The position numbers and the translations under genes are program-made. A stretch of DNA of 64,000 nt from Luteimonas cucumeris (lineage in GTDB: Bacteria; Pseudomonadota; Gammaproteobacteria; Xanthomonadales; Xanthomonadaceae). The notes below the pieces were generated by a model. That model saw only the letters and a program-made list of their open reading frames with translations. It was not told the origin of the DNA and ran no database searches. Below, in pieces: positions 55,604-64,000 of the stretch. The stretch is taken from NCBI RefSeq assembly GCF_007830035.1, contig NZ_VLKN01000004.1, positions 62,001 to 126,000 on the forward strand, written 5' to 3'. Each line of letters starts with the position of its first letter. The stretch's first letter is position 1.

Positions 55604-55630
55604 AAAAACCTGCCGGCACGGCGCCGGAGG
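55604..55630 (-). terminator. Hairpin with T-run after queC, possible terminator
   Basis: On the (-) strand CCTCCGGC pairs with GCCGGCAGG (one bulged base, loop GCCGT), followed by TTTTT. This looks like a rho-independent terminator after queC, yet it stands only 8 bases before the tRNA-Lys 5' end. A TAGAAT element (55637-55642) just upstream could be a -10 box for the tRNA gene, in which case the hairpin would be in the tRNA leader. Confidence 0.5.
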
Positions 55631-55653
55631 GCCGATATTCTAGCGCATCGCGC

Positions 55654-56385
55654 TCAGCCGACATAACGCGTCGGGTCGGCGACGCCGGCGGCGGCAAAGC
55701 CTTCGGCACGCAGCCGGCAGGCATCGCAGTGGCCGCAGGCGCGGCCCTGCGCGTCGGCCTGGTAGCAGGACACGGTCTGCGCGAAGTCGACGCCCAGGCG
55801 CAGGCCTTCACGCACGATATCGGCCTTGCTCATGTACTGCAGTGGCGCCTGCACGCGCAGGCCGGCGCCTTCCACGCCGGCCTTGGTGGCGAGGTTGGCG
55901 AGTCGCTCGAAGGCCTCGACGAACTCCGGGCGGCAATCGGGGTAGCCGGAATAGTCGACCGCATTGACGCCGCAGTAGATGTCGCTTGCACCCAGCACCT
56001 CGGCCCAGCCCAGCGCCACCGACAGCATGATCGTGTTGCGCGCCGGCACATAGGTGACGGGGATGTCGTCCCTGGCCGCGGCGGTACCGACCGGATGCTG
56101 GTCGGTATCCAGCGGCACGTCGATGTCATCGGTAAGCGCGGAGCCGCCGATCGTGCGCAGGTCGACGACGACCGTCTTGTGCTGCACCGCGCCGAGCGCG
56201 TTCGCCACGCGCGCGGCGGCATCCAGTTCGGACGTGTGCCGCTGGCCGTAACTCACGCTTAGCGCATGTACGGCGTGGCCACGCTCGCGGGCAATGGCGA
56301 GAACGACGGCGGAATCCATGCCGCCGGAGACGAGGACGACGGCGTTGCGCCGGGACTGGGGGCTGGGATCTGGGGACTTGGGCAT
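55654..56385 (-). CDS. queC: 7-cyano-7-deazaguanine synthase QueC
   Basis: QueC converts CDG to preQ0 for queuosine modification of tRNA. The protein is 243 residues with the PP-loop [10 protein letters not shown] near the start, [31 protein letters not shown] and zinc cysteines ([14 protein letters not shown]). The first dozen codons after the ATG at 56385 ([12 protein letters not shown]) are translated from a CTGGG-type repeat rather than conserved sequence. It follows queE. Confidence 0.94.
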   Translation of the reverse strand: MPKSPDPSPQSRRNAVVLVSGGMDSAVVLAIARERGHAVHALSVSYGQRHTSELDAAARVANALGAVQHKTVVVDLRTIGGSALTDDIDVPLDTDQHPVGTAAARDDIPVTYVPARNTIMLSVALGWAEVLGASDIYCGVNAVDYSGYPDCRPEFVEAFERLANLATKAGVEGAGLRVQAPLQYMSKADIVREGLRLGVDFAQTVSCYQADAQGRACGHCDACRLRAEGFAAAGVADPTRYVG

Positions 56386-56525
56386 GATGTGAGGTCTTGG
56401 GTTTGAATGCTCGTGTTGTCGCATGGCGGCAATGCCGATGTTCGATGCAATCTTCGGGCTGCAGCCGTTCGCACATACCGGATCGAGCATGCGTTCCAGC
56501 CCCTATATCCCAGATCCAAGCCCCC
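56359..56525. repeat. Inverted CTGGG-type repeats around the queC start
   Basis: GGGGCTGGGATCTGGGG (56359-56375) lies in the first codons of queC; its near-reverse complement ATCCCAGATCCAAGCCCCC (56507-56525) lies at the end of queE's downstream spacer. Sixteen bases pair with one mismatch. On the (-) mRNA the queC start would sit in the loop just before the distal arm. The 17-mer also occurs at 19664-19680. Confidence 0.7.
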
Positions 56526-56528
56526 GCC

Positions 56529-57212
56529 CTACCGCCCCGGCTCGTCATTCCACAGCAGCTTGTGCAGCTGCATCTGGAAACGCACCGGCAGGCGATCGGC
56601 CACGATCCAGTCGGCCAGGTCGCGCGCCGCCAGGTCGCTCTTGCTGGGCGAAAACAGCACGTCGCAACGTTCGGCCAGGCGATGCTCGACCAGCACGTCG
56701 CGTGCCCATTCGTAATCCTCGCGACCGCACAGCACGAACTTGACCTGGTCGCGCGCGGTCAGCAACGGCAGGTTCGGCCAATGGTTGCGTGCCACTTCGG
56801 CCGAACCGGGCGTCTTGATGTCCAGCACGCGGCTGACGCGCGGGTCGACCGCGGCGATGTCGATGGCACCGGAAGTTTCCAGCGAGACGATGTAGCCGGC
56901 ATCGCAAAGCCGCGACAGCAGGCCCAGGCAGCGCTTCTGCGACAGCGGTTCGCCGCCGGTCACGCAGACATGGCGCACGCCGTGGCGGGCGACCTCCTCG
57001 AGGATCGCGTCGATCGTCCACCATTCGCCGCCGTGGAAGGCATAGGCAGTGTCGCAGTACTGGCAACGCAGCGGGCAGCCGGTCAGACGCACGAATACGG
57101 TGGGCCAGCCGGCGTCGCGGGCCTCGCCCTGCAGCGACAGGAATATCTCGGTAATGCGCAGCCGGTCCGCGGATGCGGCGGCCGCATCGGGGGGAGCGGA
57201 AACTGCGTTCAT
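56529..57212 (-). CDS. queE: 7-carboxy-7-deazaguanine synthase QueE
   Basis: A radical-SAM enzyme making CDG from CPH4 in queuosine synthesis. The 227-residue protein has the cluster motif CPLRCQYC (CX3CX2C), EIFLSLQGEARDAGWPTVFVRL before it, and VTGGEPL and LETSGA after it. It is between cpoB and queC, the usual Xanthomonad order, and works with QueC one step later. Confidence 0.95.
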   Translation of the reverse strand: MNAVSAPPDAAAASADRLRITEIFLSLQGEARDAGWPTVFVRLTGCPLRCQYCDTAYAFHGGEWWTIDAILEEVARHGVRHVCVTGGEPLSQKRCLGLLSRLCDAGYIVSLETSGAIDIAAVDPRVSRVLDIKTPGSAEVARNHWPNLPLLTARDQVKFVLCGREDYEWARDVLVEHRLAERCDVLFSPSKSDLAARDLADWIVADRLPVRFQMQLHKLLWNDEPGR

Positions 57213-57268
57213 GCCGCGATTTTACGCCTTGTGGCGCGGCGAAGCCTGCTCCGCCCTGTGAAAACGGG

Positions 57269-58054
57269 TCAGCGGACCTGGGACAGCTGGATCGCGCGCA
57301 GCCGGTCGTCGGCGGTACGCGCCGCATCCGTGCCGGGATAACGCTGGGCCACCTGCGCAAGCGTGCTTTCGGCTTCGGCCATCTGCTTCTGGCCGTATTG
57401 CGACAGGCCCACTTTCAGCAGTGCGCCCGGCGCCTTGTCGTGGGTCGGGTAACGATCCAGCAGCATCTGGAACTGTTCCTGCGCCAGCGCATAGTTCTGG
57501 GTGACGTAATAGCTCTCGCCCAGCCAGTACAGCGCGTTTGGCGCGTAGGCGCCGGCGGGATAGGCCTGCAGGAAATTCTGGAACAGTTGCGCCGAGTCGA
57601 CGTAGTTCCCGGCTTTCAGGGCATCGAAGGCGAGGTTGTAGGCGCTGCGTTCGTCCGAACCCTTGGCCAGTGCGCCGGCATCGCCGCGGACCACTGGCGG
57701 CTTGTCGGCCGGGGCTGCCGGCTTGCCGGTGCTGGCGGAGGGAACCGGAACGATGGCCGGATTAGCTCCACCTTCGAGCCGGTTGATGCGACCGTCCAGG
57801 TCGAGGTACTGGTTGCGGCCGCTTTCCTTCTGCTGCTCGACCTGGTGCTGCAGCTGCTCGATCTGCGAGCGCAGCGCCTGCACCTCATCCCTGAGCTGGG
57901 CCAACTGGTTGAGCAGGTCGACATTGCCCTGATTGCCGGCGGCCTGCTGCTCGAGCGCGGTGACGCGGTCGCCCAGGCTGGCGCGTTGTGCGGACGCGGG
58001 CGCGGCGGCCACAAGGGCCGCCGCGAACGCGATTGTTGCGAAATAACGGAGCAT
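57269..58054 (-). CDS. cpoB: Cell-division coordinator CpoB (YbgF)
   Basis: CpoB links PBP1B activity to Tol-Pal at the septum. The 261-residue protein has a signal peptide (MLRYFATIAFAAALVAAAPASAQ), a coiled coil (about 28-95: LEQQAAGNQGNVDLLNQLAQLRDEVQALRSQIEQL) and three TPR units at the C-terminus (YNLAFDALKAGNYVDSAQLF, ALYWLGESYYVTQNYALAQ, KVGLSQYGQKQMAEAE). An ATG 12 bases earlier is an alternative start. It is 31 bases after pal. Confidence 0.92.
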   Translation of the reverse strand: MLRYFATIAFAAALVAAAPASAQRASLGDRVTALEQQAAGNQGNVDLLNQLAQLRDEVQALRSQIEQLQHQVEQQKESGRNQYLDLDGRINRLEGGANPAIVPVPSASTGKPAAPADKPPVVRGDAGALAKGSDERSAYNLAFDALKAGNYVDSAQLFQNFLQAYPAGAYAPNALYWLGESYYVTQNYALAQEQFQMLLDRYPTHDKAPGALLKVGLSQYGQKQMAEAESTLAQVAQRYPGTDAARTADDRLRAIQLSQVR

Positions 58055-58085
58055 CGGATCTGCCATGGCTTGCTTGGCGCTGCTG

Positions 58086-58598
58086 TTATTTAGCGGTGTA
58101 GACGATCTCGACGCGGCGGTTCTTGGCCCAGCAGTCCTCGCTCGACTCGGTGCAGGTCGGGCGTTCTTCGCCATAGCTGACCCCGGTGAGCTGGGTGCCG
58201 GAACCGCCGTTGGCCTGCAGCGCGGACGACACGGCATTGCCGCGGCGCTCGCCGAGGCCCATGTTGTATTCGCGGCTGCCGCGCTCGTCGGTATGGCCTT
58301 CGAGGGTCAGGCGCGACGACGGACGGTCACGCAGGTACTTGGCGTGGCAGGCCATCGCGGACTGGAACTCGGGACGCACGGTGTACTGGTCGAAATCGAA
58401 GTACACGACGCGCTGGCGCAGGCAGGCATCGGTGTCCAGGTCGTTCGGGCCATAGGCGCCGGGCGTGGTCGGACCGGGATCGGTGACCGCACCAGCGCCG
58501 GTATCGACGGGCGGGGCTTCCTTGACCTTCTTGGAGCAACCGACAGCAGCCACGCAAACCAGGGCGGCCGTCAGCATCATGCGGGTAGTGGTGTTCAT
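58086..58598 (-). CDS. pal: Peptidoglycan-associated lipoprotein Pal
   Basis: The 170-residue lipoprotein has a lipobox (AAVGC, Cys21), a Pro-rich linker and an OmpA-like domain with VVYFDFDQYTVRPE, LEGHTDERGSREYNMGLGERR (peptidoglycan-binding) and the C-terminal AKNRRVEIVY. It anchors the outer membrane to peptidoglycan and binds TolB. It is 69 bases downstream of tolB. Confidence 0.96.
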   Translation of the reverse strand: MNTTTRMMLTAALVCVAAVGCSKKVKEAPPVDTGAGAVTDPGPTTPGAYGPNDLDTDACLRQRVVYFDFDQYTVRPEFQSAMACHAKYLRDRPSSRLTLEGHTDERGSREYNMGLGERRGNAVSSALQANGGSGTQLTGVSYGEERPTCTESSEDCWAKNRRVEIVYTAK

Positions 58599-58667
58599 CG
58601 TCGATCCTCGTCACACACGTGGGTTGGAATTTCTTTTTCTTTCGAACAGGTCAGTGGAGCCGCAGCC

Positions 58668-59978
58668 TCAATTCTTCTGGCGATAAGGCGACCAGGCGGG
58701 CTCGCGCACGTCCCCGTCCGCCAGCACCAGCCGCTGCCTCACCCGTCCATCCGCCGATACGGCGTAAAGCACGCCGCGCCGGCCTTCGCGGGCGGCGTAC
58801 AGAACCATGCTGGCGTTGGGGGCGAAACTGGGTGATTCGTCAAGCGACCCCGGCGACAGCGTGGTCCAGCGCGGCGACCCCAGGCTGCGATCCATCAGTG
58901 CAATACGGTAAACGTTTCCGGCGCCTTGCGCCACGGCGATCTTCTTGTCGTCGAACGATACGGTGGCGCTGGCGTTGTATCGGCCCTGGAAAGTGACGCG
59001 CGTGGCGCCGCCGCCGCTGGCCGCAACCGAATAGATCTGCGGCTGGCCGCCGCGGTCGGAAGTGAAGTAGATCGTGCTGCCGTTGGCGCTCCAGGTCGGC
59101 TCGGTGTCGATGCCGAAATGATTGGTGAGCTGGGTCAGCGCCTTGCTGCCGAGGTTCATCACGTAGATTTCCGGATTGCCGCTGCGCGACAGTGTCAGCG
59201 CCAGGCGGTTGCCGTCGGGGGAGAAGCTCGGTGCGCCGTTGATGCCGCGGTAGCTGGCGACCAGTTCGCGCGCGCCGGTGGCGATGTCCTGGATATAGAT
59301 CGACGAGTTGCCGCGCTCGAAGCTGACATAAGCCAGCTTGCGTCCGTCGGGGCTCCACGACGGCGACAGCATCGGCTCGGCCGAACGCACCACCACCTGC
59401 GGATTGTAGCCATCGGAGTCGGCGACCATCAGCGCGTAGCGGCTGGCGTTGCCGGTGCCCGTTGCGGTGACATAGGCGATGCGGGTCCAGAACGCGCCGC
59501 GCACGCCGAGGATCTTCTCGTAGATGGCGTCCGCGATCTGGTGCGCAACGTCGCGCATCGCGTTGGAACGCGCGGTCAAGGCGTATCCGAGCAGGCGCTC
59601 CTGCTTGGCGACGTCGAACAGTTCGTACTCGACGCGGAAGTTGCCGTCGCCGGCCGGGAGGATGCGGCCGACCACGATGTAGTCCTGCTTGAGCAGGCGC
59701 CAGGTCGGATAGTTGATCTCGGCGCCGCGACTCGGGCGCTCGATGATGTCCTGCTCGGGCAGGCCACGGAACTGGCCGGAGCGCGCCAGGTCGGCGCGGA
59801 TCACGGCGGCCACGTCGGTTTCACCGGCCGAGCCCTGGAACGGCACCACCACGATCGGCAGCGCCGAGGCGTTGCCGCCGACGATGTCGATTTCCAGGCC
59901 TTTTTCCTGCGCCGTGGCCAGCAGCGGCAACAGCAACAGGGCGAACAGCGTGGCGAGCAGGTGCAGCGGTCGTTTCAT
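58668..59978 (-). CDS. tolB: Tol-Pal periplasmic protein TolB
   Basis: A 436-residue beta-propeller with signal peptide (MKRPLHLLATLFALLLLPLLATAQ). The N-terminal domain holds LPIVVVPFQGSAGETDVAAVI, and propeller blades show repeated W-S-P-D-G-x-x-L-A motifs (SWSPDGRKLAYVS, SFSPDGNRLALT). An ATG 12 bases earlier is less likely. It binds Pal and colicins in E. coli. A 131-base gap to tolA may hold a separate promoter. Confidence 0.95.
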   Translation of the reverse strand: MKRPLHLLATLFALLLLPLLATAQEKGLEIDIVGGNASALPIVVVPFQGSAGETDVAAVIRADLARSGQFRGLPEQDIIERPSRGAEINYPTWRLLKQDYIVVGRILPAGDGNFRVEYELFDVAKQERLLGYALTARSNAMRDVAHQIADAIYEKILGVRGAFWTRIAYVTATGTGNASRYALMVADSDGYNPQVVVRSAEPMLSPSWSPDGRKLAYVSFERGNSSIYIQDIATGARELVASYRGINGAPSFSPDGNRLALTLSRSGNPEIYVMNLGSKALTQLTNHFGIDTEPTWSANGSTIYFTSDRGGQPQIYSVAASGGGATRVTFQGRYNASATVSFDDKKIAVAQGAGNVYRIALMDRSLGSPRWTTLSPGSLDESPSFAPNASMVLYAAREGRRGVLYAVSADGRVRQRLVLADGDVREPAWSPYRQKN

Positions 59979-60061
59979 CGGCAGGTCCATCGATTCGGTG
60001 AATCCGGCGGGGCGGATGGTTCGGTGGTTCAACGATGCAGCCATCGAACGACCCGGACTAT

Positions 60062-60091
60062 TAAACAGCTTGTATGTGAATTCCGCTTCAA
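60062..60091 (-). promoter_or_regulatory. Possible internal promoter for tolB-pal
   Basis: On the (-) strand TTGAAG (60086-60091) and TGTTTA (60062-60067) are 18 bases apart within an unusually AT-rich stretch of the 131-base tolA-tolB spacer. A tolB promoter separate from tolQRA occurs in other gammaproteobacteria. Only sequence resemblance supports it here. Confidence 0.35.
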
Positions 60092-60109
60092 ATGTGAACG
60101 CGACCGGAC

Positions 60110-61071
60110 TCAGCGGTCCTGCGCCTCGAAATTGAGGATCAGATCGCGCTGGAACACCGATTCGAAACCGGCATACGGCAAGGGTGCGGCCTTGCGGACC
60201 GCCGCTTCGACCGAACGCCGGCCCAGTTCGTCGTACGGACAGGACGGCGACACGTCGACGCTGATCACGTCGCCACCGGGCAGCTGGCGGATGTTCAGGC
60301 GGCAGCGCTGGCCCAGCGGCACCGTTTCCGGCCGCGTCCAGTTGCGCAGGATGGCTTCCTGGATGGCCGCCGCGTATTGCGCCTTGAGGTTGGAGTCGAC
60401 GCCCTCGTTGCCAGGCGGCGGACTGGCGGAACTGCTCGCGGCTTCGGCCGGTGCAGGTTGCGCACGGCGATTGGCCAGTTGCCTGAGCTTCTGCTCCGCC
60501 AGATCTTCCTCGCGCTTGGCCTTGGCGATCTCGGCGCGGATCTTCTTCAGCTCTTCCTCGCGCTGCTGCTGCGCCAGGCGCTGTTTCTTCTCGGCCTCCT
60601 CCTGGCGCTCGCGCTCTTCGGTAAGGTCGATCTGTTCCTGGCGACGCTTCTCCTCCTGCTCCTTCTCGCGCTGCTCGGCGGCCAGCGCCTCGCGGTCGAC
60701 GCGTTCCTGGTCGCGGGCATCGGGCTCGGGCACCTGCTCCTGCGGCACGATCTGCGGCGGCACCGGCGAATCCTCCGGGCGCGGCTCCGGTTCGGGCTGC
60801 GGCGGTGGCGCGGTTTCCTCTTCGGCCGCCTGCGGCGGCGGTTCCGGCTCGGGTACCGGCGGCACCGGTTCGGGGCGCTGGCGCAGCACGCGTTTCATCT
60901 GCACGGACAGGGCGTTGGGATCGATCAGTTCGGCCTCGACCACCGGTCCGGCCGCGGACACGGGCGCCGTGCTGCGCGTCCACCACAGGCCCATGAAGGC
61001 CAGCAGGAACAGCAGCACGTGCAACGCGATGGCGTAGAGGAACGCTCGCGTCGTATCGGCGCGGGTTTCCC

Positions 61072-61075
<4 letters not shown>
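60110..61075 (-). CDS. tolA: Tol-Pal energy transducer TolA
   Basis: The 321-residue protein has one membrane helix (FLYAIALHVLLFLLAFMGLW, about 12-31), a Pro/Glu-rich then Glu/Lys/Arg/Gln-rich helical domain (about 70-215) and a C-terminal TolA III domain (about 230-321, with RNWTRPETVPLGQRCRL). It transmits proton-motive force from TolQR to Pal. It overlaps tolR by four bases. Confidence 0.95.
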
Positions 61076-61512
<437 letters not shown>

Positions 61513-61648
61513 GCGTTGCTCAATCCTGTCTTTCCGGCTCTTTCATCTGTCATCCGACGCAATGAGGAACCTGCTTCTTGCCGCTTCTCCCGGAAAGCAC
61601 GTCCCGCGCTCCGCTCGGGATGGCAACGTCCGGGGAATGGGGAGAGGG

Positions 61649-62425
61649 TCAATCGTCCAGGTGCGCCTGGCGCTGCAGGATCGACGAGAACTCCTCGGCA
61701 AAAGCGTCGTAGCGCACGCTGATGCGGTCGACCTTGGTGGCGAAGCGGTTGTAGGCCCAGACCGCGGGGATGGCGGCGAACAGGCCCATCGCAGTGGCGA
61801 TCAGCGCCTCGGAGATGCCCGGCGCGACGGTGGCGATGGTCGCCTCCTTGACGTTGGCCAGGCCCTGGAACGAAATCATGATGCCCCAGACGGTGCCGAA
61901 CAGGCCCACGTACGGACTGATCGAGCCGACGTTGGCGAGGAATTCAAGGTTGTGTTCCAGGCCGTCGATCTCGCGTGACGTGGTCGCGCGCATCGCGCGC
62001 TGCGCGCCTTCCAGCTGCATGCGGCTGTCGACGCCGCGGCGTTGGCGGATGCGGTTGAACTCGCGGAAGCCGCCTTCGAAGATCGCCTCCAGCCCGCCGA
62101 TGTCGCGGTTGCGCTCGGCGGCGCCGGCGTAGAGCTTGCTCAGCTCGGCGCCGGACCAGAAGCGCTCTTCGAACCGGATCGCCTCGTCCTCGGCACGGTC
62201 GAGCACGCGTTTCTTGCGGAAGATGATCACCCACGAGGCGATCGATGCGCCGAGCAGCAGCAGCATCACCAGCTGCACCGGGATGCTGGCGTGCAGCACC
62301 AGCTGCAGGATGTTGAAATGACTTTCCGGCGGCGCCGCGGCGGCGGCCTGCAGGGCGACGTTCGCGGCCTCCTCGGGCAAGGCTTCCGCCGTGGCGGCCT
62401 GCGTGGCAAGCAACATCGCAATCAT
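61649..62425 (-). CDS. tolQ: Tol-Pal motor subunit TolQ
   Basis: A 258-residue MotA/ExbB-type protein with three helices. [19 protein letters not shown], the cytoplasmic region, then [20 protein letters not shown] and [15 protein letters not shown] are the family landmarks. The ATG at 62425 overlaps the ybgC stop (ATGA). It is followed by 136 bases before tolR in which a short hairpin (TCCCG...CGGGA) and what may be a decayed dispersed repeat lie. Confidence 0.95.
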   Translation of the reverse strand: MIAMLLATQAATAEALPEEAANVALQAAAAAPPESHFNILQLVLHASIPVQLVMLLLLGASIASWVIIFRKKRVLDRAEDEAIRFEERFWSGAELSKLYAGAAERNRDIGGLEAIFEGGFREFNRIRQRRGVDSRMQLEGAQRAMRATTSREIDGLEHNLEFLANVGSISPYVGLFGTVWGIMISFQGLANVKEATIATVAPGISEALIATAMGLFAAIPAVWAYNRFATKVDRISVRYDAFAEEFSSILQRQAHLDD

Positions 62426-62913
62426 CCGTTCACTCCGCAATCTTGGTTTTCGGGGGTTTGTTCGGGGGCCCTGCTTTCCAGCGACTTCAGCTGCAGGTAC
62501 AGCGCATCCGGAATCGCGCGCGGGCGGAAATCGCCGGCGCCCAATGCCGCAACGCGCACCTGTGCATCCAGCAACCTCGATCCGTCGCGATGGATCGCCT
62601 GCTCGATCACCAGGCTCGCGCGCCGGCATTCGCCGAGCGAAACCGACACATCCAGCGCATCGTCCAGCCGCGCCGGCTGGCGGAAATCGATCCGCATCGC
62701 CCGTACCGCAAATACCAGATCGTGCTGCCCACGCAAAAGTTCCTGGCCGTACCCATGCATGCGCAACCACTCGGTGCGCGCGCGCTCCAGGAAAGCCAGG
62801 TACTGCGCGTGATAGACCACGCCACCCGCGTCGGTATCTTCCCAATAGACGCGTGTCGGCCAACTGAATGAGGGCCGGGAATCGGGAATCGGGAATCGGG
62901 AATCGGAGATCAA
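62422..62913 (-). CDS. ybgC: Acyl-CoA thioesterase YbgC (Tol-Pal associated)
   Basis: A hot-dog-fold thioesterase (VYWEDTDAGGVVYHAQYLAFLERARTEW, with catalytic Asp in the DTDAGGVVYH motif) that acts on short-chain acyl-CoA and is always linked to tolQRAB. No ATG or GTG lies after the repeat; a TTG at 62913 has GGAG eight bases before it and is the best start, giving 163 residues. The first dozen residues ([12 protein letters not shown]) are translated from a heptad array. A GTG at 62928 is possible. Confidence 0.88.
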   Translation of the reverse strand: MISDSRFPIPDSRPSFSWPTRVYWEDTDAGGVVYHAQYLAFLERARTEWLRMHGYGQELLRGQHDLVFAVRAMRIDFRQPARLDDALDVSVSLGECRRASLVIEQAIHRDGSRLLDAQVRVAALGAGDFRPRAIPDALYLQLKSLESRAPEQTPENQDCGVNG

Positions 62914-62965
62914 AAGCCTTGCTCCCACACGCAATCGCAGGTACTGGTGGAATCAGACCGGTGCT

Positions 62966-64000
<1,035 letters not shown>

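Overview
The window is high-GC gammaproteobacterial chromosome, most likely Lysobacterales/Xanthomonadaceae (Lysobacter, Luteimonas or Xanthomonas-like). Evidence is the gene order surA-pdxA-ksgA-apaGH next to folA-thyA-lgt, a Pil-Chp cluster without pilK, tol-pal followed by cpoB-queE-queC-tRNA-Lys, and heptanucleotide repeat arrays between genes. No prophage, insertion sequence, CRISPR array, toxin cluster or obvious genomic island is visible. It is almost entirely core genome.

Layout. 1-3854 (+): surA (cut by the left edge), pdxA, ksgA, apaG, apaH. 3839-6044 (-): lgt-thyA-folA. 6292-9656 (-): dgkA, a TerC-family protein, then lemA with two TPM-domain proteins. 9891-10601 (+): a lone SGNH lipoprotein. 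10660-14234 (-): a MacA/MacB-like ABC efflux system (adaptor, ATPase, permease), followed by a histidine kinase/response regulator pair (14436-16442). 16549-21877: small membrane proteins, mazG, cysQ, nudE, bioA, rsmE. 21884-33213 (-): the type IV pilus chemosensory operon pilG-pilH-pilI-pilJ-chpA-chpB-chpC, with gshB and a TonB3-like gene divergent from it (33391-35868). 35949-41894 (-): mrcB, a lipoprotein, yoaA, tsaB. 41990-44116 (+): a two-domain glycosyltransferase. 44079-47859 (-): relA and a TPR membrane protein. 47996-55369: a secreted protein, hrpA, dps, recQ. 55521-64000 (-): ruvB (cut by the right edge), ybgC, tolQ, tolR, tolA, tolB, pal, cpoB, queE, queC and tRNA-Lys(TTT).

How the genes work together. 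The largest coherent system is the Pil-Chp pathway for twitching. PilJ (receptor), PilI and ChpC (CheW-like couplers), ChpA (giant hybrid kinase with several HPt domains) and PilG/PilH (response regulators) are all present. The methyltransferase gene pilK is absent and the ChpB methylesterase has lost its catalytic residues, so adaptation by methylation is probably lost. TonB3, linked to twitching in Pseudomonas, keeps its place beside gshB. The Tol-Pal genes form an envelope-constriction operon.

The most unusual structure is a family of 7-bp-periodic arrays lying in spacers between co-transcribed genes, each abutting the start of the downstream gene (folA, the ABC permease gene, tsaB, ybgC, queC; a related copy precedes nudE). 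At three loci (ABC ATPase/permease, queE/queC, ruvB/ybgC) a second, inverted copy lies upstream, so the intercistronic mRNA could fold into a long hairpin around or just before the next start codon. At ybgC and queC the repeat is translated as the N-terminus, and at ruvB as the C-terminus. I see no other candidate for a wholly undescribed system.
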